Below, in pieces: positions 52,471 through 62,300 of a stretch of DNA of 64,000 nucleotides. The translations under genes and the position numbers were made by a program. This stretch comes from UPXZ01 sp047973025 (GTDB taxonomy: Bacteria > Bacteroidota > Bacteroidia > Bacteroidales > Paludibacteraceae), in NCBI GenBank assembly GCA_047973025.1, contig JBKEBE010000019.1, positions 62,001-126,000 on the forward strand. Reading direction: 5' to 3'. Below the pieces are notes generated by a model. The model saw only the letters and a program-made list of their open reading frames with translations. It did not search any database and was not told the DNA's origin. The first letter of the stretch is position 1, and every line of letters starts with the position of its first letter.

Positions 52471-52515
52471 AGATGGATTTGTTTTTTTTTGATGACATAT
52501 AGCAGGCTAAACAAC
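52471..52515 (-). repeat. Dispersed ~46-bp repeat, copy B (inverted)
   Basis: Its reverse complement begins GTTGTTTAGCCTGCTA and ends TCCATCT, matching copy A (44252-44297) with three substitutions and one indel. The two copies are inverted to each other and about 8.2 kb apart. Confidence 0.7.
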
Positions 52516-52758
52516 TAAAAAACGGTCAACGATTTTCAGGCATTTACAATTCGTCATTCGGCACACATCTTTCGTACTAAAATAATTCCGTTCGATTACT
52601 TGTGCGCGTTTAGTAGTAGGATACAAAAATATCGATTTCTATACATGAAAGATGATTAATCTTATAAATTTGAAAAATAAAGGGTCGCATTTATCAGATT
52701 TTGCTGTCAATTTGTATTCGATTGTATCGTCTATACATGTTATTCTGACAAAAGTCCG

Positions 52759-52766
52759 TATCTTTG
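52759..52766 (+). promoter_or_regulatory. -7 box upstream of hisB
   Basis: TATCTTTG is an exact TAnnTTTG, 26 bp before the hisB ATG. No clear -33 TTG. Confidence 0.5.
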
Positions 52767-52792
52767 CAAAAGCATAATCTATAAAGTTAATC

Positions 52793-53923
52793 ATGTCTTC
52801 AAAGCCCAAAAAAGTTCTATTTATTGACCGTGATGGCACCATTATCGTCGAACCGCCGGTAACTTATCAAGTTGACGGGCTCGAACAATTGGAATTTTTG
52901 CCTCATGTGTTGCGCAATCTCTATTTCATTCGTCACAAATTGGATTTTGAGTGGGCATTGGTTACGAATCAGGATGGACTGGGAACGGATTCTTATCCGC
53001 AACAGAATTTTGATACCGTTCAACGCAAATTTATACAAACACTGACCAACGAAGGTATTTATTTTGATAAAATACACATCGATAAATCGTTCCCCGAAGA
53101 AAAATTGCCGACGCGAAAACCTAAAATCGGTATGTTGAAAAGCTATTTTTCGGAAGAATACGATTTGAAAAATTCGTTCGTAATTGGTGATAGGACTACG
53201 GACGTGGAGTTAGCGAAGAATTTAGGTTGCAAAGCAATACTACTTTCTAATGATGAAGCGTTACTCGACAATGCCGGATTGAGTGAATACTGCACGTTAC
53301 AAACAACCGACTGGAACGAAATCTCGGAGTTCCTATTTGCCGGAGAGAGAACGGCTCAAGTGATGAGAAAAACCAACGAAACAGACGTTTTGGTGGAATT
53401 GAATTTGGACGGAAGCGGAAAGACGGAGATAAACACCGGGTTGAAATTTTTTGACCACATGCTGGATCAGATTGGGCGACACTCCGGTAGCGACTTGAGA
53501 ATCATTGTAGAAGGGGATTTGGAAGTGGACGAACATCACACCATAGAAGATACGGCGATAGCTCTGGGAGAAGCATTGTTAAAATCTTTAGGCGACAAAA
53601 GGGGCATTGAACGCTATGGGTTTACACTTCCGATGGACGACAGTCTGTGTTCGGTTGCACTGGATTTTGGCGGGCGCGCGTGGTTGGTTTTTGATGCCAC
53701 GTTCAAGCGGGAATACGTAGGTAATTTTCCTACGGAGATGCTGTTGCATTTTTTCAAGTCTCTCAGTGATGCTGCTCGAATGAATTTGAATATCAAAGCC
53801 GAAGGAGATAATGAACACCACAAAATGGAAGGAATCTTCAAAGCGTTTGCGAAATCCATTAAGATGGCTAAGAATAGGGATGTTTATAACTATCAATTAC
53901 CCAGTACCAAAGGGATGCTGTAA
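52793..53923 (+). CDS. hisB: Bifunctional histidinol-phosphatase / imidazoleglycerol-phosphate dehydratase
   Basis: 376-residue fusion. The N-terminal HAD phosphatase (1-165) has DRDGT (11-15) and the later GDRTTDVELAKNLGC. The C-terminal dehydratase (about 180-376) has the paired metal motifs DHMLDQIGRHSG and DEHHTIEDTAIALGEAL, then the EHHKMEGIFKAFAKSIKMA stretch near the end. Both halves look intact, so one protein performs steps 7 and 9 of histidine synthesis. No other his biosynthetic gene is in the window, which suggests a dispersed pathway or a split his cluster. Confidence 0.95.
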   Translation: MSSKPKKVLFIDRDGTIIVEPPVTYQVDGLEQLEFLPHVLRNLYFIRHKLDFEWALVTNQDGLGTDSYPQQNFDTVQRKFIQTLTNEGIYFDKIHIDKSFPEEKLPTRKPKIGMLKSYFSEEYDLKNSFVIGDRTTDVELAKNLGCKAILLSNDEALLDNAGLSEYCTLQTTDWNEISEFLFAGERTAQVMRKTNETDVLVELNLDGSGKTEINTGLKFFDHMLDQIGRHSGSDLRIIVEGDLEVDEHHTIEDTAIALGEALLKSLGDKRGIERYGFTLPMDDSLCSVALDFGGRAWLVFDATFKREYVGNFPTEMLLHFFKSLSDAARMNLNIKAEGDNEHHKMEGIFKAFAKSIKMAKNRDVYNYQLPSTKGML

Positions 53924-54053
53924 GGTATATTCGCGTGCTGATTTTGTGAAAAAGACACATCATCCGCGTTCACTATTGTGATGATCGATGCTTGCCGGTT
54001 TCGCTACGAGAACTTTGTATATTGGCACTGAATGTCGATAATTTTCTAGAACA

Positions 54054-54464
54054 TCAATTGAAGCACTTTGCACAAAGTCCGTTAATCATTACGTCAATTT
54101 CACTACTGCTAAAACCTTCAGGAAGTTTCACACTGACTTTCACCGAGTCGTGTAAGCAACTTACTTCGCCACATTTTGTACAATGAAAATGGGTGTGAAT
54201 ACTGTCTTCTCTTTCTTCATTGTGCGAAATCGCGTATTTGACGGTATTATCGCTTAATACGATTTTGTGAATTACACCTGAAGATTCCAGCGTTTTCAAT
54301 GTCCGATAAAATGTAACTCGATCGAACAGGTCGGGAAAAGCGGTTTTGATTTCGTTTTCCGATAAGGCGTTCTCACTTTTGATTAATTCGCTCAATATGA
54401 ATTTCCGACACCCCGTATTTTTTAAACCATTCTCATTTAGGATACTTTCTGCGTTTTTCTTCAT
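54054..54464 (-). CDS. Fur-family transcriptional regulator
   Basis: 136-residue metalloregulator. A winged-helix DNA-binding domain spans about 10-85, with TFYRTLKTLESSGVIHKI as the recognition region. The dimerisation domain has HTHFHCTKCGEVSCL and GLCAKC, giving the two CxxC pairs of a structural zinc site. Whether it is Fur, Zur or PerR cannot be told from these motifs. A 7-3-7 palindrome lies 21 bp upstream of the start (54485-54501) and may be its own operator. Confidence 0.88.
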   Translation of the reverse strand: MKKNAESILNENGLKNTGCRKFILSELIKSENALSENEIKTAFPDLFDRVTFYRTLKTLESSGVIHKIVLSDNTVKYAISHNEEREDSIHTHFHCTKCGEVSCLHDSVKVSVKLPEGFSSSEIDVMINGLCAKCFN

Positions 54465-54484
54465 GGCTGAAAATTGATGTTATA

Positions 54485-54501
54485 CTATTTCTTTGAAATA
54501 G
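54485..54501. promoter_or_regulatory. Palindrome upstream of the Fur-family gene
   Basis: CTATTTC-TTT-GAAATAG, a perfect 7-bp inverted repeat with a 3-nt spacer, placed 21 bp before the start codon at 54464. It is a candidate autoregulatory operator. Confidence 0.4.
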
Positions 54502-54591
54502 ATATTCAAATGCAATAATGTTGTAAATGTACCAATTGTTTTTTTCATGAGAAAAGATTTTGGAATATTTTTATATTGCGAAAAAATGATG

Positions 54592-54599
54592 TATCTTTG
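54592..54599 (+). promoter_or_regulatory. -7 box upstream of tRNA-Pro
   Basis: TATCTTTG is an exact TAnnTTTG, 25 bp before the mature tRNA 5' end. Confidence 0.5.
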
Positions 54600-54624
54600 C
54601 ACTCGCTTTTGAAAAATAGAGCAA

Positions 54625-54699
54625 CGGGGTGTAGCGCAGTCCGGTTAGCGCACCTGCTTTGGGAGCAGGGGGTCGTGGGTTCGAATCCCGCTACCCCGA
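54625..54699 (+). tRNA. tRNA-Pro (anticodon TGG)
   Basis: 75-nt cloverleaf. Acceptor stem CGGGGTG (54625-54631) with TACCCCG (54692-54698) and discriminator A. Anticodon arm CCTGC-TTTGGGA-GCAGG gives anticodon TGG. T-arm GTGGG-TTCGAAT-CCCGC is intact. CCA is not encoded. A very long hairpin terminator begins immediately after the 3' end, so processing is probably tight. Confidence 0.97.
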
Positions 54700-54745
54700 C
54701 GAAGAAACCACCTACGAAAATATTCGTAGGTGGTTTCTTCGTTTT
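54700..54745 (+). terminator. Terminator after tRNA-Pro
   Basis: A 19-bp perfect stem (54700-54718 with 54723-54741, core ACCACCTACGAA / TTCGTAGGTGGT) with a 4-nt loop, followed by TTTT. It directly abuts the tRNA. Confidence 0.85.
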
Positions 54746-54822
54746 AGTGAACTAACAACAACGAATAAATGTTATTAAAGAAAAAAATCACTAATTATTA
54801 TTATGAAGCAGCCATGTAAAAA

Positions 54823-54830
54823 TAACTTTG
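54823..54830 (+). promoter_or_regulatory. -7 box upstream of ndh
   Basis: TAACTTTG is an exact TAnnTTTG, 65 bp before ATG 54896. Confidence 0.45.
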
Positions 54831-54895
54831 ACACACAAGGGGACGATTAATGGCGTGTCTCATGTGTCCTTAATGAAAAAATAAAAAATAAACAC

Positions 54896-56182
54896 ATGAA
54901 AATAAAACCAAACGATAGAATTGTCATTATTGGGGGTGGATTTGCGGGGATGAAACTTGTAAAAGCACTGAAAAACAAACCGGTTCGGGTAACATTGCTT
55001 GACAAGCAAAATTTCCACTCTTTCCAGCCACTACTGTATCAGGTGGCTAGTGCGCGAATCGAACCGGCAAGCATCTCTTTCCCCTTTCGGAAAGCGTTTC
55101 ACGGATATACAAATTTTGATTTCCGATTATCCACTGTCGAGCGTGTCGATACCGTGCAAAAACAAGTTGTAACCGATAATGGTATCGTAAGGTATGATCA
55201 TTTGGTTATCGCAACGGGTTGTACCAGCAATTTTTTTGGAAACGAAGATTTGAGAAAATTTGCTTTGCCGATGAAAGAGATGTCGGAAGCCATTAAAATA
55301 CGAAACAGGGTACTGTTGGATTTTGAAGCCTATGCTACCGCAACGACGGAAGAAAAGGAAAAATTAATGAATATTCTCATCGTGGGTGCCGGAGCAACGG
55401 GTGTTGAGCTTTCGGGTGCGTTTGCCGAATTGAAAAACGACGTTCTTACCAAAGACTATCCCAAAGTCGATTTTTCGGGTTTGGATATTATATTGCTCGA
55501 AGGTAGCTCCCACACGCTGGCAAATATGAGCGATACTTCAAAACGCGTTTCGCAAAAATACTTGGAAGAGCTGGGGGTACGAGTAAAAACCAATGTTTTT
55601 TTGAAATCCTATGATGGCAATAAAGCCGTATTAAGTAACGGCGATGTTATTCCCTGCAAGGATCTAATTTGGTCTGCCGGAGTATCCGGAAATATAATTC
55701 ATGGAGTTACCCCTGACGAAAATATTGTCAGAAATAGGTACATCGTTGATCGGTATAATAAAGTTCAAGGTGCCGAAAACGTGTATGCGCTCGGAGATGT
55801 GGCGTATATGGAAACTCCGAAATATCCGAAAGGACATCCACAAGTGGCTAACGTGGCTATCAACCAAGCGCTGAATTTAGGTAAAAATTTTCTAAATTCT
55901 CTGAAAGAAAGGTCTTTAAATGAATACGAATATAAGGATTTGGGAATGATGGCTACCATCGGAAAAAACAAAGCGGTAGTCGATTTGAAACACATGAAAT
56001 TTCAGGGTACCATGGCATGGCTGGTATGGATGTTTCTGCATCTGATGCTGATATTAAGTGTGCGTAACAAACTGATAATATTCATCAACTGGGCGTGGGC
56101 ATATATTACGAAAGATACATCGCTGCGATTAATCATAACGTCAAAAGAAAACGACAAAAAAGTGTCAAATGGAAAAGATTGA
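54896..56182 (+). CDS. ndh: Type II NADH dehydrogenase (NDH-2)
   Basis: 428-residue membrane-associated FAD enzyme passing electrons from NADH to quinone without pumping protons. The FAD motif is IVIIGGGFAGMKLVKAL (about 9-25), followed by PLLYQVASARIEP. The NADH motif ILIVGAGATGVELSGAFAEL (about 161-180) has the Gly pattern, and ENVYALGDVAY (about 296-306) is the second FAD motif. A hydrophobic C-terminal helix, MAWLVWMFLHLMLIL (about 374-388), anchors it to the membrane, and the tail is basic. Confidence 0.93.
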   Translation: MKIKPNDRIVIIGGGFAGMKLVKALKNKPVRVTLLDKQNFHSFQPLLYQVASARIEPASISFPFRKAFHGYTNFDFRLSTVERVDTVQKQVVTDNGIVRYDHLVIATGCTSNFFGNEDLRKFALPMKEMSEAIKIRNRVLLDFEAYATATTEEKEKLMNILIVGAGATGVELSGAFAELKNDVLTKDYPKVDFSGLDIILLEGSSHTLANMSDTSKRVSQKYLEELGVRVKTNVFLKSYDGNKAVLSNGDVIPCKDLIWSAGVSGNIIHGVTPDENIVRNRYIVDRYNKVQGAENVYALGDVAYMETPKYPKGHPQVANVAINQALNLGKNFLNSLKERSLNEYEYKDLGMMATIGKNKAVVDLKHMKFQGTMAWLVWMFLHLMLILSVRNKLIIFINWAWAYITKDTSLRLIITSKENDKKVSNGKD

Positions 56183-56288
56183 ACCCAAAAAACATATATT
56201 AGCTTAAATTTGTACAAAATTGGACTCCTGTTTAAACGGTTTTCATTAATTTTGTATCCCATCAAACAATAAAACCCACTCTTCAATC

Positions 56289-58262
56289 ATGATTTTCGAT
56301 TTAAGTTCAAAAATTACTTTAGAAAGAATACCCACACGCTATTATCGTCCTGTGGATGCCTTGGATGCTACACGCCAGTCCAGATTTGAAAAACTCCGAA
56401 CCGATATTTACGAAACGGACGATGAAGGTTCAGTAGCCATTGCCAAAGAAATCGCGGAAATAATACGTGCGAAAGGAAACGAGCCATGTGTGCTTGGACT
56501 GTCCGGCGGTTCGTCTCCGATGAAGGTTTATGGTGAATTGGTTAGAATGCACCGAAGCGAAGGATTGTCTTTTAAAAACGTATATATTTTTAATGTTACC
56601 GAATTTTATCCCGTCAAACCAAGCGAACACTCCAACGCTAAACTGCTTCGGGAATATCTGATTGACCACGTCGATATGCCAAAGGAGCAATTCATTACTC
56701 CCGAAAATATTAATACGGATAAAGTTTACGATTTTTGCGAAGCGTATGAACAAAAAATAGAGTCGCTCGCTGGATTAGATTTTGTACTGGTTTCAGTCGG
56801 AGTGGTAGGCAATTTGGCGTACAACGAACCGGGATCTCAGCCCAGTTCAACTACCCGTCTGATGTTACTCGACGACCAGTCTCGAGGCGACTTGATGCAC
56901 TTCTACGCGTCATCCGCGGAAGTTCCGGTCAGTGCTATCACGATGGGACTGAATACTATACTGTCGGCAAAAAGGGTTGTCATGCTGGTTTGGGGGGAGA
57001 CAAAATCTTCCGTCGTATCTAAAATTATTGAAGAGCAAGCCAATGACAGTGTGCCGGCATCGTTTCTTCAATTACACAAAAATGCCGATGCTGTACTTGA
57101 CCTAAATGCCGCCCAACACCTGACCCGAGTCAGTCATCCTTGGTTGGTAGGTACCACGGAGTGGACTGACATGATGATACGCCGTGCAATCGTATGGCTT
57201 TGCGAACAGACCGGAAAACCCATTCTCAAATTGACCAACAAAGATTACAATCAAAACGGATTGAATGAGTTGTTAGCGTTATTCGGATCGGCATACCATG
57301 TTAATATTAAAATATTCAACGATTTACAACGCACCATAACCGGATGGCCCGGTGGAAAACCCAACGCCGATGACAGCAACCGTCCGGAGCGTGCTACACC
57401 CTATCCGAAACGTGTAATCATTTTCAGTCCACACCCCGATGACGATGTAATCTCGATGGGTGGAACTTTTCAACGGCTTGTAGAACAAGGGCATGAAGTC
57501 CACGTGGCTTATCAGACTTCAGGAAATATTGCCGTAGGCGATGACGAAGCCATCCGTTACATCGCGTTAATGGCTCATGTGCTGGAGCGTTTTGACCCGT
57601 CGGATAACGTCTTGAAAGGAAAATACTTGGATATGTATCGGTTCTTGACCGAAGAAAAACAAGCCGGCGACGTGGATAGCGCCGATGTTCGTTATCTGAA
57701 AGGCAGAATCCGTAGAGAAGAAGCGCGCGCCGCCTGCCGTTACAATTCGGTGCCGATGGAGCGTGTGCATCACTTGGATTTGCCTTTTTATGAAACCGGT
57801 ACCATCAAGAAAGGCGATATTTCCGAAGCGGATGTCAAGATTGTCATGGAGTTGCTCGCAGAAGTAAAACCACATCAAGTATTTGTAGCGGGAGACTTAG
57901 CTGATCCACATGGTACACACAAAGTCTGTTTAGATGCAGCTTTGGCTGCTATTCACGAGCTAAAAAATGAAACATGGATGAATGATTGTCGCGTATGGAT
58001 GTACCGTGGAGCATGGGCAGAGTGGGAGATTGACCACATTGAGATGGCAGTGCCTATCAGTCCCGAAGAACTTCGCCGTAAACGAAATTCCATCTTGAAA
58101 CACCAATCTCAAATGGAAAGCGCGCCGTTCATGGGAAACGACGAACGGCTGTTTTGGCAACGCGCCGAAGAGCGTAATCAGGCAACCGCCAAGTTGTACA
58201 GCGATTTAGGATTGGCATCGTATGAAGCTATCGAAGCTTTCGTAGAATATAAAAAACTATAG
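56289..58262 (+). CDS. nagB: NagB-like / PIG-L deacetylase fusion (annotated glucosamine-6-phosphate deaminase in relatives)
   Basis: 657-residue fusion. Residues 1-300 are NagB-like: LGLSGGSSPMKVY, FNVTEFYP and GVVGNLAYNEPGS. Relative to E. coli NagB, Asp72 aligns with Thr104, Asp141 with Val173 and His143 with Asn175, while Glu148 is kept as Glu180, so normal deaminase chemistry is doubtful. Residues 375-560 are a PIG-L/LmbE zinc-deacetylase domain with IFSPHPDDDVISMGG (PHPDDD at 381-386) and a later DPHGTH. The whole is a known Bacteroidota arrangement. Activity may be deacetylation of an amino sugar. A terminator follows. Confidence 0.82.
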   Translation: MIFDLSSKITLERIPTRYYRPVDALDATRQSRFEKLRTDIYETDDEGSVAIAKEIAEIIRAKGNEPCVLGLSGGSSPMKVYGELVRMHRSEGLSFKNVYIFNVTEFYPVKPSEHSNAKLLREYLIDHVDMPKEQFITPENINTDKVYDFCEAYEQKIESLAGLDFVLVSVGVVGNLAYNEPGSQPSSTTRLMLLDDQSRGDLMHFYASSAEVPVSAITMGLNTILSAKRVVMLVWGETKSSVVSKIIEEQANDSVPASFLQLHKNADAVLDLNAAQHLTRVSHPWLVGTTEWTDMMIRRAIVWLCEQTGKPILKLTNKDYNQNGLNELLALFGSAYHVNIKIFNDLQRTITGWPGGKPNADDSNRPERATPYPKRVIIFSPHPDDDVISMGGTFQRLVEQGHEVHVAYQTSGNIAVGDDEAIRYIALMAHVLERFDPSDNVLKGKYLDMYRFLTEEKQAGDVDSADVRYLKGRIRREEARAACRYNSVPMERVHHLDLPFYETGTIKKGDISEADVKIVMELLAEVKPHQVFVAGDLADPHGTHKVCLDAALAAIHELKNETWMNDCRVWMYRGAWAEWEIDHIEMAVPISPEELRRKRNSILKHQSQMESAPFMGNDERLFWQRAEERNQATAKLYSDLGLASYEAIEAFVEYKKL

Positions 58263-58285
58263 AATCCCACTTATTCTACTCAAGG

Positions 58286-58317
58286 CGCTCATTTCTCAAA
58301 AGATTTGAGCGTTTTTT
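58286..58317 (+). terminator. Terminator after the NagB/PIG-L gene
   Basis: CGCTCA (58286-58291) pairs with TGAGCG (58306-58311) with a 14-nt loop, followed by TTTTTT. The stem is short. Confidence 0.65.
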
Positions 58318-58362
58318 GTTTATTTAACAATGTTAACGTGTTGAACATGTAAATTTTTGTTG

Positions 58363-58370
58363 TAATTTTG
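58363..58370 (+). promoter_or_regulatory. -7 box of the tetR gene
   Basis: TAATTTTG is an exact TAnnTTTG, 58 bp before ATG 58429. Its TTTG is shared with the left arm of the operator-like palindrome. Confidence 0.55.
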
Positions 58371-58397
58371 ACGCAGATGTCAAACTGCGATGTCAAA
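58367..58397. promoter_or_regulatory. Candidate TetR operator
   Basis: TTTGAC (58367-58372), 6 bp, GTCAAA (58379-58384) form a perfect palindrome that overlaps the -7 box; a third half-site GTCAAA lies at 58392-58397, with GCAGATGTCAAA and GCGATGTCAAA as near-direct repeats. Placement over the promoter is ideal for autorepression. Confidence 0.6.
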
Positions 58398-58428
58398 TAT
58401 TTGTTTTTAATGTTCTAAATACCTGATC

Positions 58429-59058
58429 ATGGGAAAAACGATTGACCAAGAAGATGCCATAATCGAATCAGCTAAACGCGTTTTTATACGAGACGGATTT
58501 GAAAAAGCTAAAATGCAGCACATAGCCGATGATGCCGGAATCAGCCGTACTACCCTGAATTACTATTACCGGACGAAGGATAACTTATTCTACAGTCTGG
58601 TCAGTCAGATATTTGAAAGTCTCTTGCCGGAGTTTACAACCGTGCTGGAAAAAAATAATCTTTCGTTTACGGACAGAGTCTGTGAAATGATTGATGTTTA
58701 CAACGACTTTATTCGTAGCAATAGTCAGATACCTTTCTTCATCATATCGGAGATTAACAGAAATCCAAGGCTCATGAGTGAGTTTATTCAAAAAAACACC
58801 AAAGTCAACGGATACATCTCCCTGTTGAGAGAAAGAATAGCCGCTACCAATAAATCCGATAAAGTGAACGTAGCGTTGCAAATGCCTATTGAAGAATGGC
58901 TTACCCTGCTCTATGGGCTGATGTTTATGCCTTACATGATCGCACCCATGGTAGAGGAACTTTACAATGGACACGATAAGAAAATTTCGGAATACTACGA
59001 TCATCATGTTGATAATGTGAAATTTATACTCAGGAAACTTCTTGCAGAAACCAATTAA
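58429..59058 (+). CDS. TetR-family transcriptional regulator
   Basis: 209-residue regulator. The N-terminal helix-turn-helix domain (about 8-55) includes MQHIADDAGISRTTLNYYY, with RTKDNLFYSLV after it. The C-terminal ligand-binding domain has no recognised ligand signature. It begins an operon-like run: the winged-helix gene starts 11 bp later and the 1420-residue activator-like gene 67 bp after that. Its promoter overlaps a palindrome with three half-sites, so it probably represses the run and itself. Confidence 0.87.
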   Translation: MGKTIDQEDAIIESAKRVFIRDGFEKAKMQHIADDAGISRTTLNYYYRTKDNLFYSLVSQIFESLLPEFTTVLEKNNLSFTDRVCEMIDVYNDFIRSNSQIPFFIISEINRNPRLMSEFIQKNTKVNGYISLLRERIAATNKSDKVNVALQMPIEEWLTLLYGLMFMPYMIAPMVEELYNGHDKKISEYYDHHVDNVKFILRKLLAETN

Positions 59059-59069
59059 ATTTTAAGGCT

Positions 59070-59294
59070 ATGAATAAGACTGATATTGGAATCAATGCCG
59101 GAATAATCTGGCGACTTTTGAATGCCAAAGGATCTTTGTCGTTCAAAGAAATTGAAGAGTACACCCAATTCGAAGAAACCTACGTCATGTTGGCTTTGGG
59201 GTGGCTGGCGCGCGAGAATAAAATCGACTTCTTTGTTTTCAATGACGTTACGAAAGTAGAATTGCGTGAAAGTCCACTCGAATTGTACTACTAA
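59070..59294 (+). CDS. Small winged-helix protein (DUF2582-like)
   Basis: 74-residue protein, nearly all one winged-helix domain: GIIWRLLNAKGSLSFKEIEEY followed by VMLALGWLARENKIDFF. The pattern is like the DUF2582 family found in Bacteroidota. It lacks a second domain, and the role (DNA binding or protein contact) is unknown. Its place between tetR and the giant activator gene suggests a shared regulatory or structural role there. Confidence 0.75.
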   Translation: MNKTDIGINAGIIWRLLNAKGSLSFKEIEEYTQFEETYVMLALGWLARENKIDFFVFNDVTKVELRESPLELYY

Positions 59295-59361
59295 AAACAG
59301 CAATACAGTGATTTAAGTGCAATAATTCAAAATCAAATACATAATATTACCTACATTTTTT

Positions 59362-62300
59362 GTGAAAAACGAACTATTAAAAATCGGACTGGATGCCGGT
59401 TCCACCACCATAAAAGCAGTCGTTATCGACGCTGAAAATCGTATCCTTTATAAGGACTATCGCCGGCACTACGCCGATATTTCCGGAAAACTAAAATTGA
59501 TCTTATCCGAACTACTTGAGAAATTCGGGGATTTACCCGCCAAACTGTGCATTACAGGTTCCGCCGGAATGGGTATTGCCGAACGGCACAAAGTGCCCTT
59601 CGCGCAGGAAGTAGTCGCTTCATGTGAAGTAATTCAGAAAGAATTTCCCGAAATCAAAACCTTTGTGGACATCGGTGGGGAAGATTCTAAAATGATTTTC
59701 TTTGAAAAGGGAAAGTCGCCGGATATGCGGATGAACGGTAGTTGTGCAGGAGGTACAGGCTCCTTTATCGACCAGATGACTACGTTGTTAAACGTGGAGA
59801 TGGACGAATTTAACCGACTTGCCGAGAACGCCGAAACCATCTATCCGATAGCATCGCGTTGTGGCGTGTTTTCCAAAACCGATGTTCAGAATCTTTTAGC
59901 ACGAAATGTAAACAAAGCTGATATTGCCGCTTCGGTTTTCCACGCTGTGAGTATGCAGGTTATCACTTCGCTGGCGCGAGGATACGAGCCTGAACCAAAC
60001 GTATTTCTTTGCGGGGGACCGTTTACCTTTATCCCTTCGCTCAGAAATGCCTTTATCAAAGAACTGAAATTAACGCCGGATGAAGTAGTTGTTTCCGAAA
60101 ATTCGGAAGTCGTGCCGGCGTGGGGTGCTTCTATCTTAGCCGGCGAACAACCGGAAACAAAGTTTCTTTCCGAATACATCACGCTTTTGTCCCAAAAAGT
60201 ACAGCGAATATTCAAATACAATCCGAATCCGTTGAAGCCACTTTTCAACAATGAGGAAGAACTGACTTCTTGGCAAAAATCCAAAGAAAAATACAAACTA
60301 CCAAAAATCGATATTAAGGATTTAAAAAATCCCAATTGTTTCATCGGAATTGATAGTGGTTCTACCACCACCAAAATCATCGCGACAGATGAAGACGGAC
60401 GCGTATTTTTCAATCATTATGCCAAAAATGAAGGTCTTTCGTTGTACGCGGTAGCTTTGGGATTGGAGAAACTACTGACCCTAACGCGGGAAGCCGGATT
60501 GGAAATGAAGGTGTTGGGGAGTTGTGTCACCGGTTACGGCGAGGATTTGATGAAAAAAGCCTTTCAGCTCGATTCCGGTATGGTAGAGACCATCGCGCAC
60601 TATATGGGTGCTTATCACTTTAATAGGGACGTATCGTTTATCTTGGATATTGGTGGACAGGATATGAAAGCCACTTTTATCGAAAACGGGGTTATCAAGC
60701 GGTTGGAAATTAATGAAGCCTGCTCATCGGGTTGCGGTTCTTTTATCGAGACTTTCGCCAATTCCCTGAACTATTCCGTCCCCGATTTTTCAAAGATAGC
60801 CTTAGAATCCAAAGCCCCCTGCGATTTGGGAACGCGTTGTACCGTGTTCATGAACTCGAAAGTCAAACAATCACAACGCGAAGGGGCGACTGTGGCGGAT
60901 ATCTCCGCCGGTTTGGGTTACTCTGTCGTGAAAAACTGCCTGAATAAAGTGTTGAAACTGAAAGATGTCAACGAATTGGGCAAACACGTGATGGTGCAAG
61001 GTGGTACATTCCGAAATCTTTCTGTAATCCGCTCGTTGGAAATCGAGTTGGGCAGAGAAGTGATGGTAACCGATTTTCCCGAATTGATGGGTGCTTACGG
61101 GGTGGCTCTCTATGCGCGCAATAAGTTTGAAACAGGACAAACCCTGCCGGTAAGTTTGGCTGAAATGTCTGTTCCGAAGGAATACAACAGTAGGAAGACG
61201 GTTTGTAAAGGATGTGAAAATAACTGTACCGTTACGCAATTCAAGTTTGAAAACGGCAATAAATTTTATTCCGGAAACAAATGCGAAAAGATTTTCTCCA
61301 ATTCCGGTAAAGATACCGTGAAAGGTATCAATATGCACGAAGAGAAATACGATTTACTTTTCGACCGTCCGGTATTGACTTCGGGAAAACTGACTTTGGG
61401 TATTCCGCGCGTACTCGGAACCTTTGAGAATTACCCGTTTTGGCATCGTCTTTTGACGAGTTGTGGTGTGAAGCTGGTGCTGTCCGACAAATCAACCATG
61501 AAAATGTACGAAAAAGGCATCGGAACGGTCATGGCGGATAATATCTGTTTTCCCGCGAAATTGGTCCACGGACACATTTACGACTTGGTTGATAAGCAAG
61601 TGGATCGTATTTTCATGCCGTACATCGTCTTCGAGAGCAAGGAAGACGATGCTACCAACAACAGCTACAACTGTCCGATTGTAACAGGTTATTCGGACGT
61701 GATAAAGAGTGCCATGAATCCGGAGAAGAGATACGGAATCCCGGTGGATGCTCCAACTTTTACCTTTGCCGATAAAAAGTTGATGCGCAAAGCCTGTCGT
61801 GAGTACATCCAATCCATCGTTCCCGGTATCGGTAAGAAAGAGATTGACGTAGCATTTGATGATGCGCTGAAAGCACAAGACGAGTACGAGCAAACGATGA
61901 ACAGACGTGCCAATGAGATTTTGGAAGATGCTGTTTTGGTGAATCGTTTAGTGGTATTGCTTGCCGGAAGACCGTATCACATCGATCCGCTGATTCAGCA
62001 CAAAATAGCCGATATGATTACCGATTTCGGGGCGGACGTGATTTCGGAAGATGTCGTTCGTCATTTGCAAGTGGATGCGAAAGGGGTCCAGAGCGTTATG
62101 CAGTGGGCTTACACAAACCGTATATTCAAGTCGTCACAGTGGACGGCTAATGACGCGCCTAAAAATGTGCATTACGTGCAGATAACGTCGTTTGGATGTG
62201 GTCCGGACGCTTTCATTTTGGACGAAGTGAACGATATATTGCGTCGGAATGGTAAAAACGCGACCATCATCAAGGTGGACGATATCAACAACATCGGTTC

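Larger units (their letters stand above)
52247..52792. other. Intergenic stretch between divergent OMP gene and hisB
   Basis: 546 bp without a gene. It holds a -7 box for the OMP gene (52331-52338, minus strand TATTTTTG), repeat copy B (52471-52515) and the hisB -7 box (52759-52766). A short minus-strand frame at 52639-52842 looks spurious. Confidence 0.6.
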
